A stretch of 9,169 bases of DNA from Betaproteobacteria bacterium RIFCSPLOWO2_02_FULL_62_17 (lineage in GTDB: Bacteria > Pseudomonadota > Gammaproteobacteria > Burkholderiales > SG8-39), in the NCBI GenBank assembly GCA_001770355.1, contig MEQV01000020.1, forward strand, positions 2,702 through 11,870, read 5' to 3'. Under the pieces are notes generated by a model, which was not told the origin of the DNA, did no database searches, and worked only from the letters and a program-made list of their open reading frames with translations. Shown piece after piece: positions 1-6,265 of the stretch (position 1 is its first letter; each line of letters opens with the position of its first letter). The position numbers and the translations under genes are program-made.

Positions 1-729
1 GGCGGTTCCCGTGGCAGCCAGGCGCTCCCGCATCCCGGTGAAATTCCTCATGGATTGGAGGTGGATGTAGATCAGCTCAAGTTCGTCCGATTTGGCAAGC
101 TCGACCAGCTTTTCCGAGGACAGCGTCTTCAGCCTGGCCCGGTCGACCACCATGAACCCGGTCAAGGATATATTTTCCCCGGAATCGAGCCGGATCTGGG
201 CGCGCATCGATTCAAGCAGATTCATTTCCTTGAGCTTTTTGCAGAAGGCCTGCGTACGCTGAAACTCGAGCTGGTATTGCTGCAGGAATTTCAGGACGCC
301 ATCGACATACTGCGACGGCTTGCGCTCGACTTCGAACAAGGGCTGGCCGCGTTGCTGTTGGTTGAATCCCGAAAACGACTCGTCGATACAGAGAGTGAAA
401 TTCTTGCCCTCGTCCGTGCTCGAGAAAACAAAGGGATAGCGACGCAGGAACGCCGGAACGTATTTGGCCTTCCAACCCTTGTCTTCGCCCAGGTAGAGGT
501 TCTCCTGGTCGCGGATGCCCAGCAGCACCGCGGGCACCACGGTATCGCCCGAGCCGGCGAATATGATCACGTACTCGGGCGCGGCGCTGGAGAATTCCAC
601 TGCCGTGAGCGGCACCGAGTTGATGCTCTTGCTGAACGCGAAATCGGTGCCCGCTGCCACCGACCAGCCGCCATGCCTGGCGTGCGATACCGGAACGGCG
701 TTCTCATAAACCATTTGTTGCGTAGCCAT
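1..729 (-). CDS. SapC family protein (partial, runs off the left edge)
   Basis: The open frame starts at the ATG at 729 and stays open for 243 codons to base 1 with no stop, so only the extreme C-terminus is probably missing; family members are usually about 240-260 aa. The protein begins MATQQMVYEN and has the SapC hallmarks as I know them: an early segment with SINSVPLTAVEF (residues 35-46), the Y-x-P-A-F-L-R-R-Y-P-F block (90-100) and a CIDE motif (114-117). No signal peptide or membrane span is visible, so it is probably cytosolic. SapC (Pfam 07277) is named after the Campylobacter fetus S-layer sap locus, where neighbouring genes encode a type I secretion system; its biochemical role is unknown. 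An AAAGGGG ribosome-binding site lies 6 nt before the ATG, supporting this start over Met6. It is the last visible gene of the cluster, 69 nt after the DUF3467 gene. Family call is confident; its role here is inference. Confidence 0.85.
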   Translation of the reverse strand, partial: MATQQMVYENAVPVSHARHGGWSVAAGTDFAFSKSINSVPLTAVEFSSAAPEYVIIFAGSGDTVVPAVLLGIRDQENLYLGEDKGWKAKYVPAFLRRYPFVFSSTDEGKNFTLCIDESFSGFNQQQRGQPLFEVERKPSQYVDGVLKFLQQYQLEFQRTQAFCKKLKEMNLLESMRAQIRLDSGENISLTGFMVVDRARLKTLSSEKLVELAKSDELELIYIHLQSMRNFTGMRERLAATGTA

Positions 730-735
730 GTTTTT

Positions 736-742
736 CCCCTTT
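736..742 (-). promoter_or_regulatory. Ribosome-binding site of the SapC gene
   Basis: The minus strand reads AAAGGGG followed by a 6-nt A-rich spacer and the ATG at 729. It is the strongest Shine-Dalgarno-like site in the cluster and fixes the SapC start. Confidence 0.65.
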
Positions 743-756
743 GGATCATGCAGACA

Positions 757-790
757 TCCGCCGCGCCCTCGTAGCGGAACAAGCGGCGGA
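757..790. repeat. Inverted repeat between the DUF3467 and SapC genes
   Basis: TCCGCCGC at 757-764 is perfectly complementary to GCGGCGGA at 783-790, with an 18-nt loop. In the minus-strand transcript this would form a GC-rich hairpin just after the DUF3467 stop (799). No T-tract follows the stem on the minus strand, so it does not look like a classical intrinsic terminator. It could protect or separate mRNA segments, or be chance in GC-rich DNA. Confidence 0.3.
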
Positions 791-798
791 AGCGGATA

Positions 799-1104
799 TT
801 ACTTGAGTTGGCCGTGCCGGGACTCGTATTCCCGGATGAGCTTGTTCAGCAGTTCCTGCAGCCTCTTGGCCGCGTACGGACTGAGAATGATTCTATGCAA
901 CAACTGGACTTCATGCACGGCCTTGGGCCGCTCCCAGTTCTGATTGACGCCGAAATTGATGATGACCTCTTCGCGCGTGCTGGTGGCATTGGCGACGTTG
1001 CAGTAGGAGCTCTTCAGCTCGGAGGTATCCCATTTCACCCCCTGCGGCGGGGCGCTCTTTGCATCCGCGGGCTTTTCCGTGTCGTCTCTGGGTGGTGTCG
1101 CCAT
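799..1104 (-). CDS. DUF3467 family protein
   Basis: A small protein of 101 aa from the ATG at 1104. After a hydrophilic, Pro/Lys-rich leader (1-22) comes a compact domain with family features I recognise: VKWDTSEL (23-30), SSYCNVANATSTREEV (32-47), NFGVNQNW (50-57), RIILSPYAAKRL (71-82) and a C-terminal REYESRHG (91-98). The family is small, cytosolic and of unknown function. The frame can be extended to a TTG at 1143, which would overlap the hlyD-like stop as TTGA. I prefer the ATG at 1104 because AAGGA sits 9 nt upstream and the extra 13 residues have no family features. It lies 35 nt after the adaptor gene and is probably cotranscribed with it. Its recurrence beside export genes hints at a regulatory or accessory role, but nothing in the sequence shows one. 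Confidence 0.85.
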   Translation of the reverse strand: MATPPRDDTEKPADAKSAPPQGVKWDTSELKSSYCNVANATSTREEVIINFGVNQNWERPKAVHEVQLLHRIILSPYAAKRLQELLNKLIREYESRHGQLK

Positions 1105-1113
1105 GTTGGTCTG

Positions 1114-1118
1114 TCCTT
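1114..1118 (-). promoter_or_regulatory. Ribosome-binding site of the DUF3467 gene
   Basis: AAGGA on the minus strand, with a 9-nt spacer before the ATG at 1104. It decides between this start and the upstream in-frame TTG at 1143. Confidence 0.6.
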
Positions 1119-1139
1119 GGGTGTGCGTGGTTGGGCCTG

Positions 1140-2045
1140 TCAACGCCGTCGAAGTTCCGGGGAAACCGCGCCCGCAGGGGACGGCGACACACCCGGGGAG
1201 CGCACCGGGCCGGGACGCGCGGACGGTCCGTCGACGCCGGCGAACGCGGCCTTGCAGCGGATCCCAGCCGGCAGCCGATGCTGGGGATTGCGGAGCTCCA
1301 TGCGCACACCGAAGGTGCCGCTGGCGGTGTCCAGAAGCCGGTCTATCACCGTAACCTTGGCGGTATAGCGCGTGCCCGCCGGGATTTCGGGGGAAATGAC
1401 AACGTCCATGCCGCGCTTCACCCGTCCATAGGCATCCACCGGAAGCAACACTTCGACGTACAGCACGTCGAGTTCGGCGAGCTTGAGGATGGGTTTGCGT
1501 CCCACGCCCGCCTCGGCGAACTCGCCAGGGTTGAGCAGGCGCTCCACCACCACGCCATCTATGGGGCTGCGTATGGTCTTCAGGCGGATGATTTCCAGCT
1601 GCCGCTGCAACTCCAGTTCGGCAAGCTTGCGGTTGTCCTTGGCATCGAGGAATTCCGATTCGGCCAGCCGCTTTTCCGTGGCGGCCTCGTCGCGCGCCTG
1701 CGCGGAAACAAAGTTCTGCGTCTGCAGGTTCTGGGCGCGATCGAACTTGCGTGAGCTGTACTCGACCCGCGATTCGCTGGAGCGGATGGCGCCCTCCATC
1801 TGCGAGCGATGCCGTGCGATGGCCGCCGACGCCCGATCGACGGACGTATCGAGAACGGCCAGTTCCTGCCCGCGCCGCACCAGATCGCCCCGCTCCACGG
1901 ACATGCGTTCGACCAGGCCCTCTATAGGCGCGCGCAATTCCAGCACCTGGCGGGGCTCGATCACGCAGTCGAATTCCCCCGGAATGGCCGGATTAGCCAA
2001 GCCCGCCAGGATGCAGCTTAAGACCGTTCTTGTCGCATTTCTCAT
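1140..2045 (-). CDS. HlyD-type periplasmic adaptor (membrane fusion protein)
   Basis: A 301-aa protein with a short hydrophobic N-terminus (about residues 5-20, signal peptide or anchor) and membrane-fusion-protein architecture. The first lipoyl half is at about 35-66 (LRAPIEGLVERMSVERGDLV, then GQELAVLD). A charged, Ala-rich alpha-hairpin of about 85 residues follows (70-155), with hallmark VSAQARDEA. The second lipoyl half starts at IRSPIDGVVVERLLNPGEF (158-176), and a beta-barrel region runs to about 270. The tail (271-301) is Pro/Arg-rich and low-complexity. Such adaptors sit in the periplasm and bridge inner-membrane transporters to an outer-membrane channel. The frame stays open upstream to 2156 inside the SecA-like gene, but the ATG at 2045 gives a proper export signal and has GAAGG 5 nt before it. 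It starts 13 nt after the SecA-like stop. A lipobox reading of Cys11 (VLSC) is unlikely because the hydrophobic stretch before it is too short. Confidence 0.88.
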   Translation of the reverse strand: MRNATRTVLSCILAGLANPAIPGEFDCVIEPRQVLELRAPIEGLVERMSVERGDLVRRGQELAVLDTSVDRASAAIARHRSQMEGAIRSSESRVEYSSRKFDRAQNLQTQNFVSAQARDEAATEKRLAESEFLDAKDNRKLAELELQRQLEIIRLKTIRSPIDGVVVERLLNPGEFAEAGVGRKPILKLAELDVLYVEVLLPVDAYGRVKRGMDVVISPEIPAGTRYTAKVTVIDRLLDTASGTFGVRMELRNPQHRLPAGIRCKAAFAGVDGPSARPGPVRSPGVSPSPAGAVSPELRRR

Positions 2046-2050
2046 CGGAA

Positions 2051-2055
2051 CCTTC
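2051..2055 (-). promoter_or_regulatory. Ribosome-binding site of the HlyD-type adaptor gene
   Basis: GAAGG on the minus strand in the 13-nt gap between the SecA-like stop (2059) and the ATG at 2045. It supports the shorter start over the longer open frame. Confidence 0.55.
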
Positions 2056-2058
2056 GTT

Positions 2059-4062
2059 TCACTCCGCCGACCCGGCGAATGCCAGAGCCGTATCGAGACG
2101 CCGGTCGAGCTCCATGGTTGCGCGCCTGTCCCGCGAGTTCGCCGTCTCCGCGGCATGTTGCGCGATCCCCTGAAGCGTCATCGCGGCCCAGGCCGGCAGC
2201 GGCGACGACGCCCCCGCATAGCGGACTTCAAGCGCGCCCGCCGCCGCTCTGGCATAGCGGCGGAATATACCATCGTCGAGACTGACGATCGCCTCGTGGG
2301 AACCCGGATCGCCCTGGCGTCCGCCGCGCCCGAAGAGCTGCCGGTCGATTCGCCCGGATTCGTGGAATTCGGTGAGGACAACGTGCAGCCCCCCCCTGGC
2401 GAGCACTCCGGGTTCCGGCCGGATGTCGGTGCCCCGTCCCGCCATGTTGGTCGCCACCGTGATGCGTCCCGCGATGCCAGCGGCGGCGATGATATCCGCT
2501 TCCTCGCGGTCTTGCCGCGCATTGAGCAATACATGCGGCAGTCCTTGCGCCGCGAGCAGCGCACACAGTTCCTCGGACGCCGCCACCGAGCGCGACCCTA
2601 CCAGCACCGGCCTTCCCGCGCCGCGCAACTGCGCGAGCGTGCGCACGACAGCGTCCCACTTGCGGGCGCGGTCGGCGTACAGGCGCGTTCCCAGGTCGGT
2701 TCGCGCCACCGGGCGATTGGTCGGAACCCTCGCGACCCTGAGGCCGTATACCGCCTCGAGTTCCGGCGCGACTTCGATCGCCGTTCCCGTCATGCCGCTC
2801 AGCCTGAGATAGCGCCGGAACAGGCGTTGATAGGTGATGCGCGCCAGAGTCGCGCGGCGGCCGGTCACCTCGCAACCCTCCTTCACTTCGATCAGCTGCT
2901 GCAGGCCGCGTTCCCATGAGCGGTCGGGCATCACGCGGCCGGTATACTCATCGACGATCATCACCTTGCCGTCGCGCACCAGGTAATGGACGTCCAGATC
3001 GAAAAGGTGCTTCGCCGCAAGCGCCTGTTGCGCGAGCTCCTCCCGCGCGCGCGCGGAGCGCCACGCCGCCGGCAGCCCGGCGCTCAGCGCTTTCAGGTGG
3101 AGGCGGCCCTGATTCGTGAGGCGAGCCGCCCGATCCTTGCGGTCCAGAACGAAATCGACTTCCGGTTCGAGCCCCGACGCGGCGCCGAGAGCAAGCTGGT
3201 AGAGTTCCGATTCCGCGGCCGCATCGCCCGCCCCCGAGATCACCAGCGGCGTGCGCGCTTCGTCGATGAGCACGCTGTCCGCCTCGTCGACAATGGCGAA
3301 ATGCAATCCCCTGAGCAGCAGCCTGTCCAGCGCGTCGCCCGATCCGGTCAGCTTTTGCAGCAGCAGGCGGGCACGGGCGCGGTTCGACGATAGCGTCAGA
3401 CCGTCGCGGAGATAATCGAAACCGATGTCCTTATTGGTGCAGTAAGTGATATCCGCGGCGTAGGCGGCCTGCCGCTCCGCCGGCTGCTGCCCCGGGCGCG
3501 TGATGCCCACCGACAGGCCCAGCGCCTGGTACACGGGGCGCATGAGTTCGCCATCGCGCTCTGCAAGATAGTCGTTTACGGTGATGACGTGAACCGACAT
3601 GCCAGTCAGTGCCGCCGCCGCCGCCGGCAGGCTTGCCGTGAGCGTCTTGCCTTCGCCCGTCTCCATCTCCGCCAGCATGCCCTGGAGCATCAGGCAGCCG
3701 CCCATCAGTTGCACCGGGAAATGCGTCATTCCGACCTGCCGCTGGGCCGCCGTGCGCACCAGGGCGAACGCGCGCGCGACCAACGCGTTCTCGAACCCGC
3801 GCCTGAGGAAGGCAACGCGCAATTCATCCGCATGCTCGCGCAAGGCCGCTTCGCCGAGCTTTTCCACTTCCGGCCGGATCTGTTCGGTAAGGTCGGCGAC
3901 CAGGCGCGCACGCCTGAGGCCCGAGGAAAACGGCCTCCTGAGCCATGCGCCCGCAGCGAGCAGCCGCCGGTCCGTGGCGGATTCGCGCGCGTCCGCGCGC
4001 TCGGCGTAGGGCGCGAAACCGCGCTCAATGCCGCGCCAGAACAGCCCGGCCGCGTCAGACAT
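2059..4062 (-). CDS. Shortened SecA-like ATPase (SecA paralogue lacking the C-terminal region)
   Basis: A DEAD-box translocation motor related to SecA, 667 aa from the ATG at 4062. Visible motifs: EMETGEGKT (Walker A, 132-140), TVNDYLAERD (161-170), YCTNKDIGFDYLRD (207-220), VDEADS then IDEARTPLVISG (258-277), a preprotein-crosslinking-like segment (about 275-365), VDEYTGR (370-376), GMTGTA (423-428), ATNMAGRGTDI (537-547) and QLFGRGGRQGDPGS (575-588). Both nucleotide-binding folds therefore look intact. Canonical SecA is about 830-930 aa. Here the chain ends just after a segment resembling the first part of the helical scaffold (about 633-660). The helical wing, two-helix finger, C-terminal linker and Cys-rich zinc motif are absent. 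The first 60 residues are an atypical Arg/Ala-rich extension. Its ATG overlaps the M50 stop by 8 nt with only a weak ribosome site, suggesting translational coupling. It is unlikely to be the housekeeping SecA; a dedicated motor for this cluster is inference. Confidence 0.9.
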   Translation of the reverse strand: MSDAAGLFWRGIERGFAPYAERADARESATDRRLLAAGAWLRRPFSSGLRRARLVADLTEQIRPEVEKLGEAALREHADELRVAFLRRGFENALVARAFALVRTAAQRQVGMTHFPVQLMGGCLMLQGMLAEMETGEGKTLTASLPAAAAALTGMSVHVITVNDYLAERDGELMRPVYQALGLSVGITRPGQQPAERQAAYAADITYCTNKDIGFDYLRDGLTLSSNRARARLLLQKLTGSGDALDRLLLRGLHFAIVDEADSVLIDEARTPLVISGAGDAAAESELYQLALGAASGLEPEVDFVLDRKDRAARLTNQGRLHLKALSAGLPAAWRSARAREELAQQALAAKHLFDLDVHYLVRDGKVMIVDEYTGRVMPDRSWERGLQQLIEVKEGCEVTGRRATLARITYQRLFRRYLRLSGMTGTAIEVAPELEAVYGLRVARVPTNRPVARTDLGTRLYADRARKWDAVVRTLAQLRGAGRPVLVGSRSVAASEELCALLAAQGLPHVLLNARQDREEADIIAAAGIAGRITVATNMAGRGTDIRPEPGVLARGGLHVVLTEFHESGRIDRQLFGRGGRQGDPGSHEAIVSLDDGIFRRYARAAAGALEVRYAGASSPLPAWAAMTLQGIAQHAAETANSRDRRATMELDRRLDTALAFAGSAE

Positions 4063-6265
4063 GAAACCGCGCGAGAAAAGCCTGGCGCACCCGCCGGTAC
4101 CACTGAAATGCCAGTGGCTCGGGATCACGCACGAAGCGCACATGAACCCGCCCGCCATAGCCCGTCGAGGCGACCTCCGGTGCCAGCTCCAGGTCGAACT
4201 GGAAGCTGCTTGCCAGCGACTTCCCGCCCTTGGGGTCGCGCGGGTCGGCCGCCATCATTCCGCCGCCTTCGCTGGAGAGCGCCGCGCTGGGAAGGTGGTC
4301 GCGCGCCGCGGGCACTTCGCGGATGAGCTTCGCAGGATGGACTTCGTGAACCCGCTCGGCAAGGCGCACTTCGGTGCGCACCACGCCGCTGCGAACCAGA
4401 TCCACGTCGTCCTGCGTCACGATGGCGCGCACCACGGTGCGCGCATCCTGGGAGACGTAGCCGAGCACCTCCCCTTTCTTGAAAAAGCGCCCCGGAAAAT
4501 CCTCCGGGCGATCGATGACAAAGCGTCCGGCGGCGCCACTGCGCGCCACCAGCTGGTCCGAGCGCTCGAGCAGGCGCCGATAAGCCGCCTGCTCGCGCTC
4601 CAGATCCTGGCGCGTGATCTCCGCCTGGACACGATCGGTGAAACGCTGGGCGTCGAGCTTGGCCTCGATCTCGATTACCCTCGATTCCGCGACGGCAAGT
4701 TGCGCGGCGATGACCGGATCCTCACTCTCCACCAGCGCCGTTCCAGGCGCCACCTCGGCGCCGGGTTGCTGGAGGACCGCGCGTATGAAGCCATTCGTTT
4801 CCGCTCTCACCTGCGCCTCCTCGGGCAGCCATACCACCCCCTCGGTCTGCACGCGCATCGGCATAGGCACCAGCACCAGGCCCGCTGCAATCAGCATAAA
4901 ACCCGCAAGGGTTACTGCCAGCGCGCGCTGTCGGGCTCCCTGCGCCCTGGGGATGCGCAGCACATAACGGCCCAGCTTCACGAGCGGCCATCCGAACATG
5001 CTGACCAGGCCAAAGAGCGCGAGCATGACGCCAAAGAAAAACCATTCCGCGGCGATGTACAAGACAATCGCGAACAGTACGATGACGCGGTAGACGAATG
5101 CCGCGGGCGTATAGGCGAGCATCCAGCCGCGCTCTCCGGGGCCCAGCTGCGGCGGCACGGCTTGCTTGATGCGGAACAGGTAGCGCTCGGCGAGATAGCG
5201 CCAATACTCGTTGCCCCGCGACGCGAGATTGGGCATCTCCAGCATGTCGGCGAGCATGTAGTAGCCGTCGAAGCGCAGCAGCGGGTTGGCGTTAAAGACG
5301 ATGGTAGACACGCCGGCGATGAGCATGACGTTGAAAGCGACGGCGCGGACCCAGCCGGGCTCGGCCGCGGCCCACACTATCATTGCGATCGAAGCGATCA
5401 GGAGCTCGGTGAGCATGCCTGCCGCGCCGACCAGAGTACGCCGCCATTTGTTGCGAAAGGCGCTCGCGCAAGTCGCGTCGACGTAAGGCACCGGCATGAA
5501 GACCAGTAGCAGGATGCCCATGTCGTGGACTTCGCCGCCTCCGGCCTTGGCCGCATAGCCATGGCCGAGTTCATGCATGAACTTAACCACCGGGAAGCAA
5601 ATCCACAGCAGCAGAAGGTTCTGCGCCGCCAGCACACGGTCGTTGGCATTGAGCGTCAGTTCGGGCCAATGGACCAGAGCCAGCGCGAGGCCCGCTGCGG
5701 CGATCAAGCCGAAAAGCAGCAGTCCAAGCGGCCCGAAAAGCAATTCCACATACGGCAGTGTGCGAGTCAGGAACTTGTCCGGGTCCCAGAGCGGGAAGCG
5801 GATGGCGAAGGGGTTCTTCCAGCGACCATGGCGCCGCGCGCGGTCCTGGCGGCCGAATCGCTCGAACAGCTCGGCGGAATCCGGATTGACTTCGCACTGG
5901 AGCAGGTCGGCGGCATGCAACTGCGACAGCAGCCTTATAACTTCCTCCTGGCCCGGCATATCGTCGCCCAGCCCTTCGAGCGCCTCGGTCCAGACTTGAT
6001 CCATGGTACGGTGGCCGTCCATCAATCCAAGCAGCTGGTAGACCGGTGGCGTGAACCGGTTAAACCGCCCCGAGGCGGGATCCTGCACAACATACCAGAC
6101 TTCACCTCTGAACCGATGGCGCCGGATGCGCGCCTGCGGCTTCAGCGAGGGCCGCAGCTGGGCCAGCCGATACCATGAAGGGCTGAGAAAACCTTCCGTG
6201 CTCAAGGTAGCCAGGCCCAGAAGCTGATGCGCGCCCAGTCGACGAAATTGCGCGTCCAGATCCAT
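4055..6265 (-). CDS. PqqD-like / M50 site-2-protease-like / membrane-fusion fusion protein
   Basis: A 736-aa multidomain inner-membrane protein. Residues about 28-125 (SWYRL, RGEVWYVVQD, LMDG) form a PqqD-like winged-helix region, a fold that in peptide-modifying systems binds leader peptides. The membrane core spans about 173-467 with around eight hydrophobic segments. It holds the zinc-protease motif HELGH (231-235) and the second M50 motif NPLLRFDGYY (327-336), whose Asp333 would be the third zinc ligand, so the protease site looks intact. From about 475 a periplasmic membrane-fusion domain follows: lipoyl-like halves at 484-515 and 572-604 flank a short coiled coil (about 516-570), then a barrel. 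The start at 6265 lies inside the upstream gene (64-nt overlap), but the early residues already match the family pattern as I recall it and no later Met would keep the PqqD-like domain. Expected action is intramembrane cleavage or sensing joined to periplasmic export. Substrate unknown. Confidence 0.88.
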   Translation of the reverse strand: MDLDAQFRRLGAHQLLGLATLSTEGFLSPSWYRLAQLRPSLKPQARIRRHRFRGEVWYVVQDPASGRFNRFTPPVYQLLGLMDGHRTMDQVWTEALEGLGDDMPGQEEVIRLLSQLHAADLLQCEVNPDSAELFERFGRQDRARRHGRWKNPFAIRFPLWDPDKFLTRTLPYVELLFGPLGLLLFGLIAAAGLALALVHWPELTLNANDRVLAAQNLLLLWICFPVVKFMHELGHGYAAKAGGGEVHDMGILLLVFMPVPYVDATCASAFRNKWRRTLVGAAGMLTELLIASIAMIVWAAAEPGWVRAVAFNVMLIAGVSTIVFNANPLLRFDGYYMLADMLEMPNLASRGNEYWRYLAERYLFRIKQAVPPQLGPGERGWMLAYTPAAFVYRVIVLFAIVLYIAAEWFFFGVMLALFGLVSMFGWPLVKLGRYVLRIPRAQGARQRALAVTLAGFMLIAAGLVLVPMPMRVQTEGVVWLPEEAQVRAETNGFIRAVLQQPGAEVAPGTALVESEDPVIAAQLAVAESRVIEIEAKLDAQRFTDRVQAEITRQDLEREQAAYRRLLERSDQLVARSGAAGRFVIDRPEDFPGRFFKKGEVLGYVSQDARTVVRAIVTQDDVDLVRSGVVRTEVRLAERVHEVHPAKLIREVPAARDHLPSAALSSEGGGMMAADPRDPKGGKSLASSFQFDLELAPEVASTGYGGRVHVRFVRDPEPLAFQWYRRVRQAFLARFHV
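6202..6265 (-). other. 64-nt coding overlap between the GAF-HlyD and M50 genes
   Basis: The last 20 codons and stop of the GAF-HlyD protein and the first 21 codons of the M50 fusion protein share this DNA in different frames. Both encoded segments look like genuine parts of their families, so the overlap is probably real and implies coupled translation of the two membrane proteins. Confidence 0.6.

Noticed and set aside
55..774. Plus-strand open frame (239 codons) at the left edge
   Set aside because: It lies opposite the SapC gene, which has family motifs and a good ribosome site; this translation shows no recognisable domain.
1105..1143. Upstream TTG start for DUF3467 giving a TTGA overlap with the adaptor stop
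   Set aside because: The ATG at 1104 has AAGGA at a 9-nt spacing, and the extra residues have no family character.
2013..2015. Possible lipoprotein Cys (Cys11) in the adaptor N-terminus
   Set aside because: The residues before it (V-L-S) fit the lipobox poorly and the preceding hydrophobic stretch is too short for a lipoprotein signal.
2046..2156. N-terminal extension of the HlyD-type adaptor to 2156
   Set aside because: It would bury the export signal behind 37 Arg/Pro-rich residues that overlap the SecA-like C-terminus; the ATG at 2045 has its own ribosome site.
1483..2919. Long plus-strand open frame (478 codons) opposite the adaptor and SecA-like genes
   Set aside because: It spans two well-supported minus-strand genes, is Arg/Ser/Ala-rich with no recognisable domain, and fits the antisense open frames expected in GC-rich DNA.
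4063..4158. N-terminal extension of the SecA-like protein to 4158
   Set aside because: The extra 32 residues overlap the M50 C-terminus in another frame and do not resemble SecA; the ATG at 4062 gives a typical short coupled overlap.
4028..5509. Long plus-strand open frame (493 codons) opposite the M50 gene
   Set aside because: Composition is His/Arg/Ala-rich and low-information, with no domain or ribosome site; the minus strand carries the HELGH protease motif and membrane segments.
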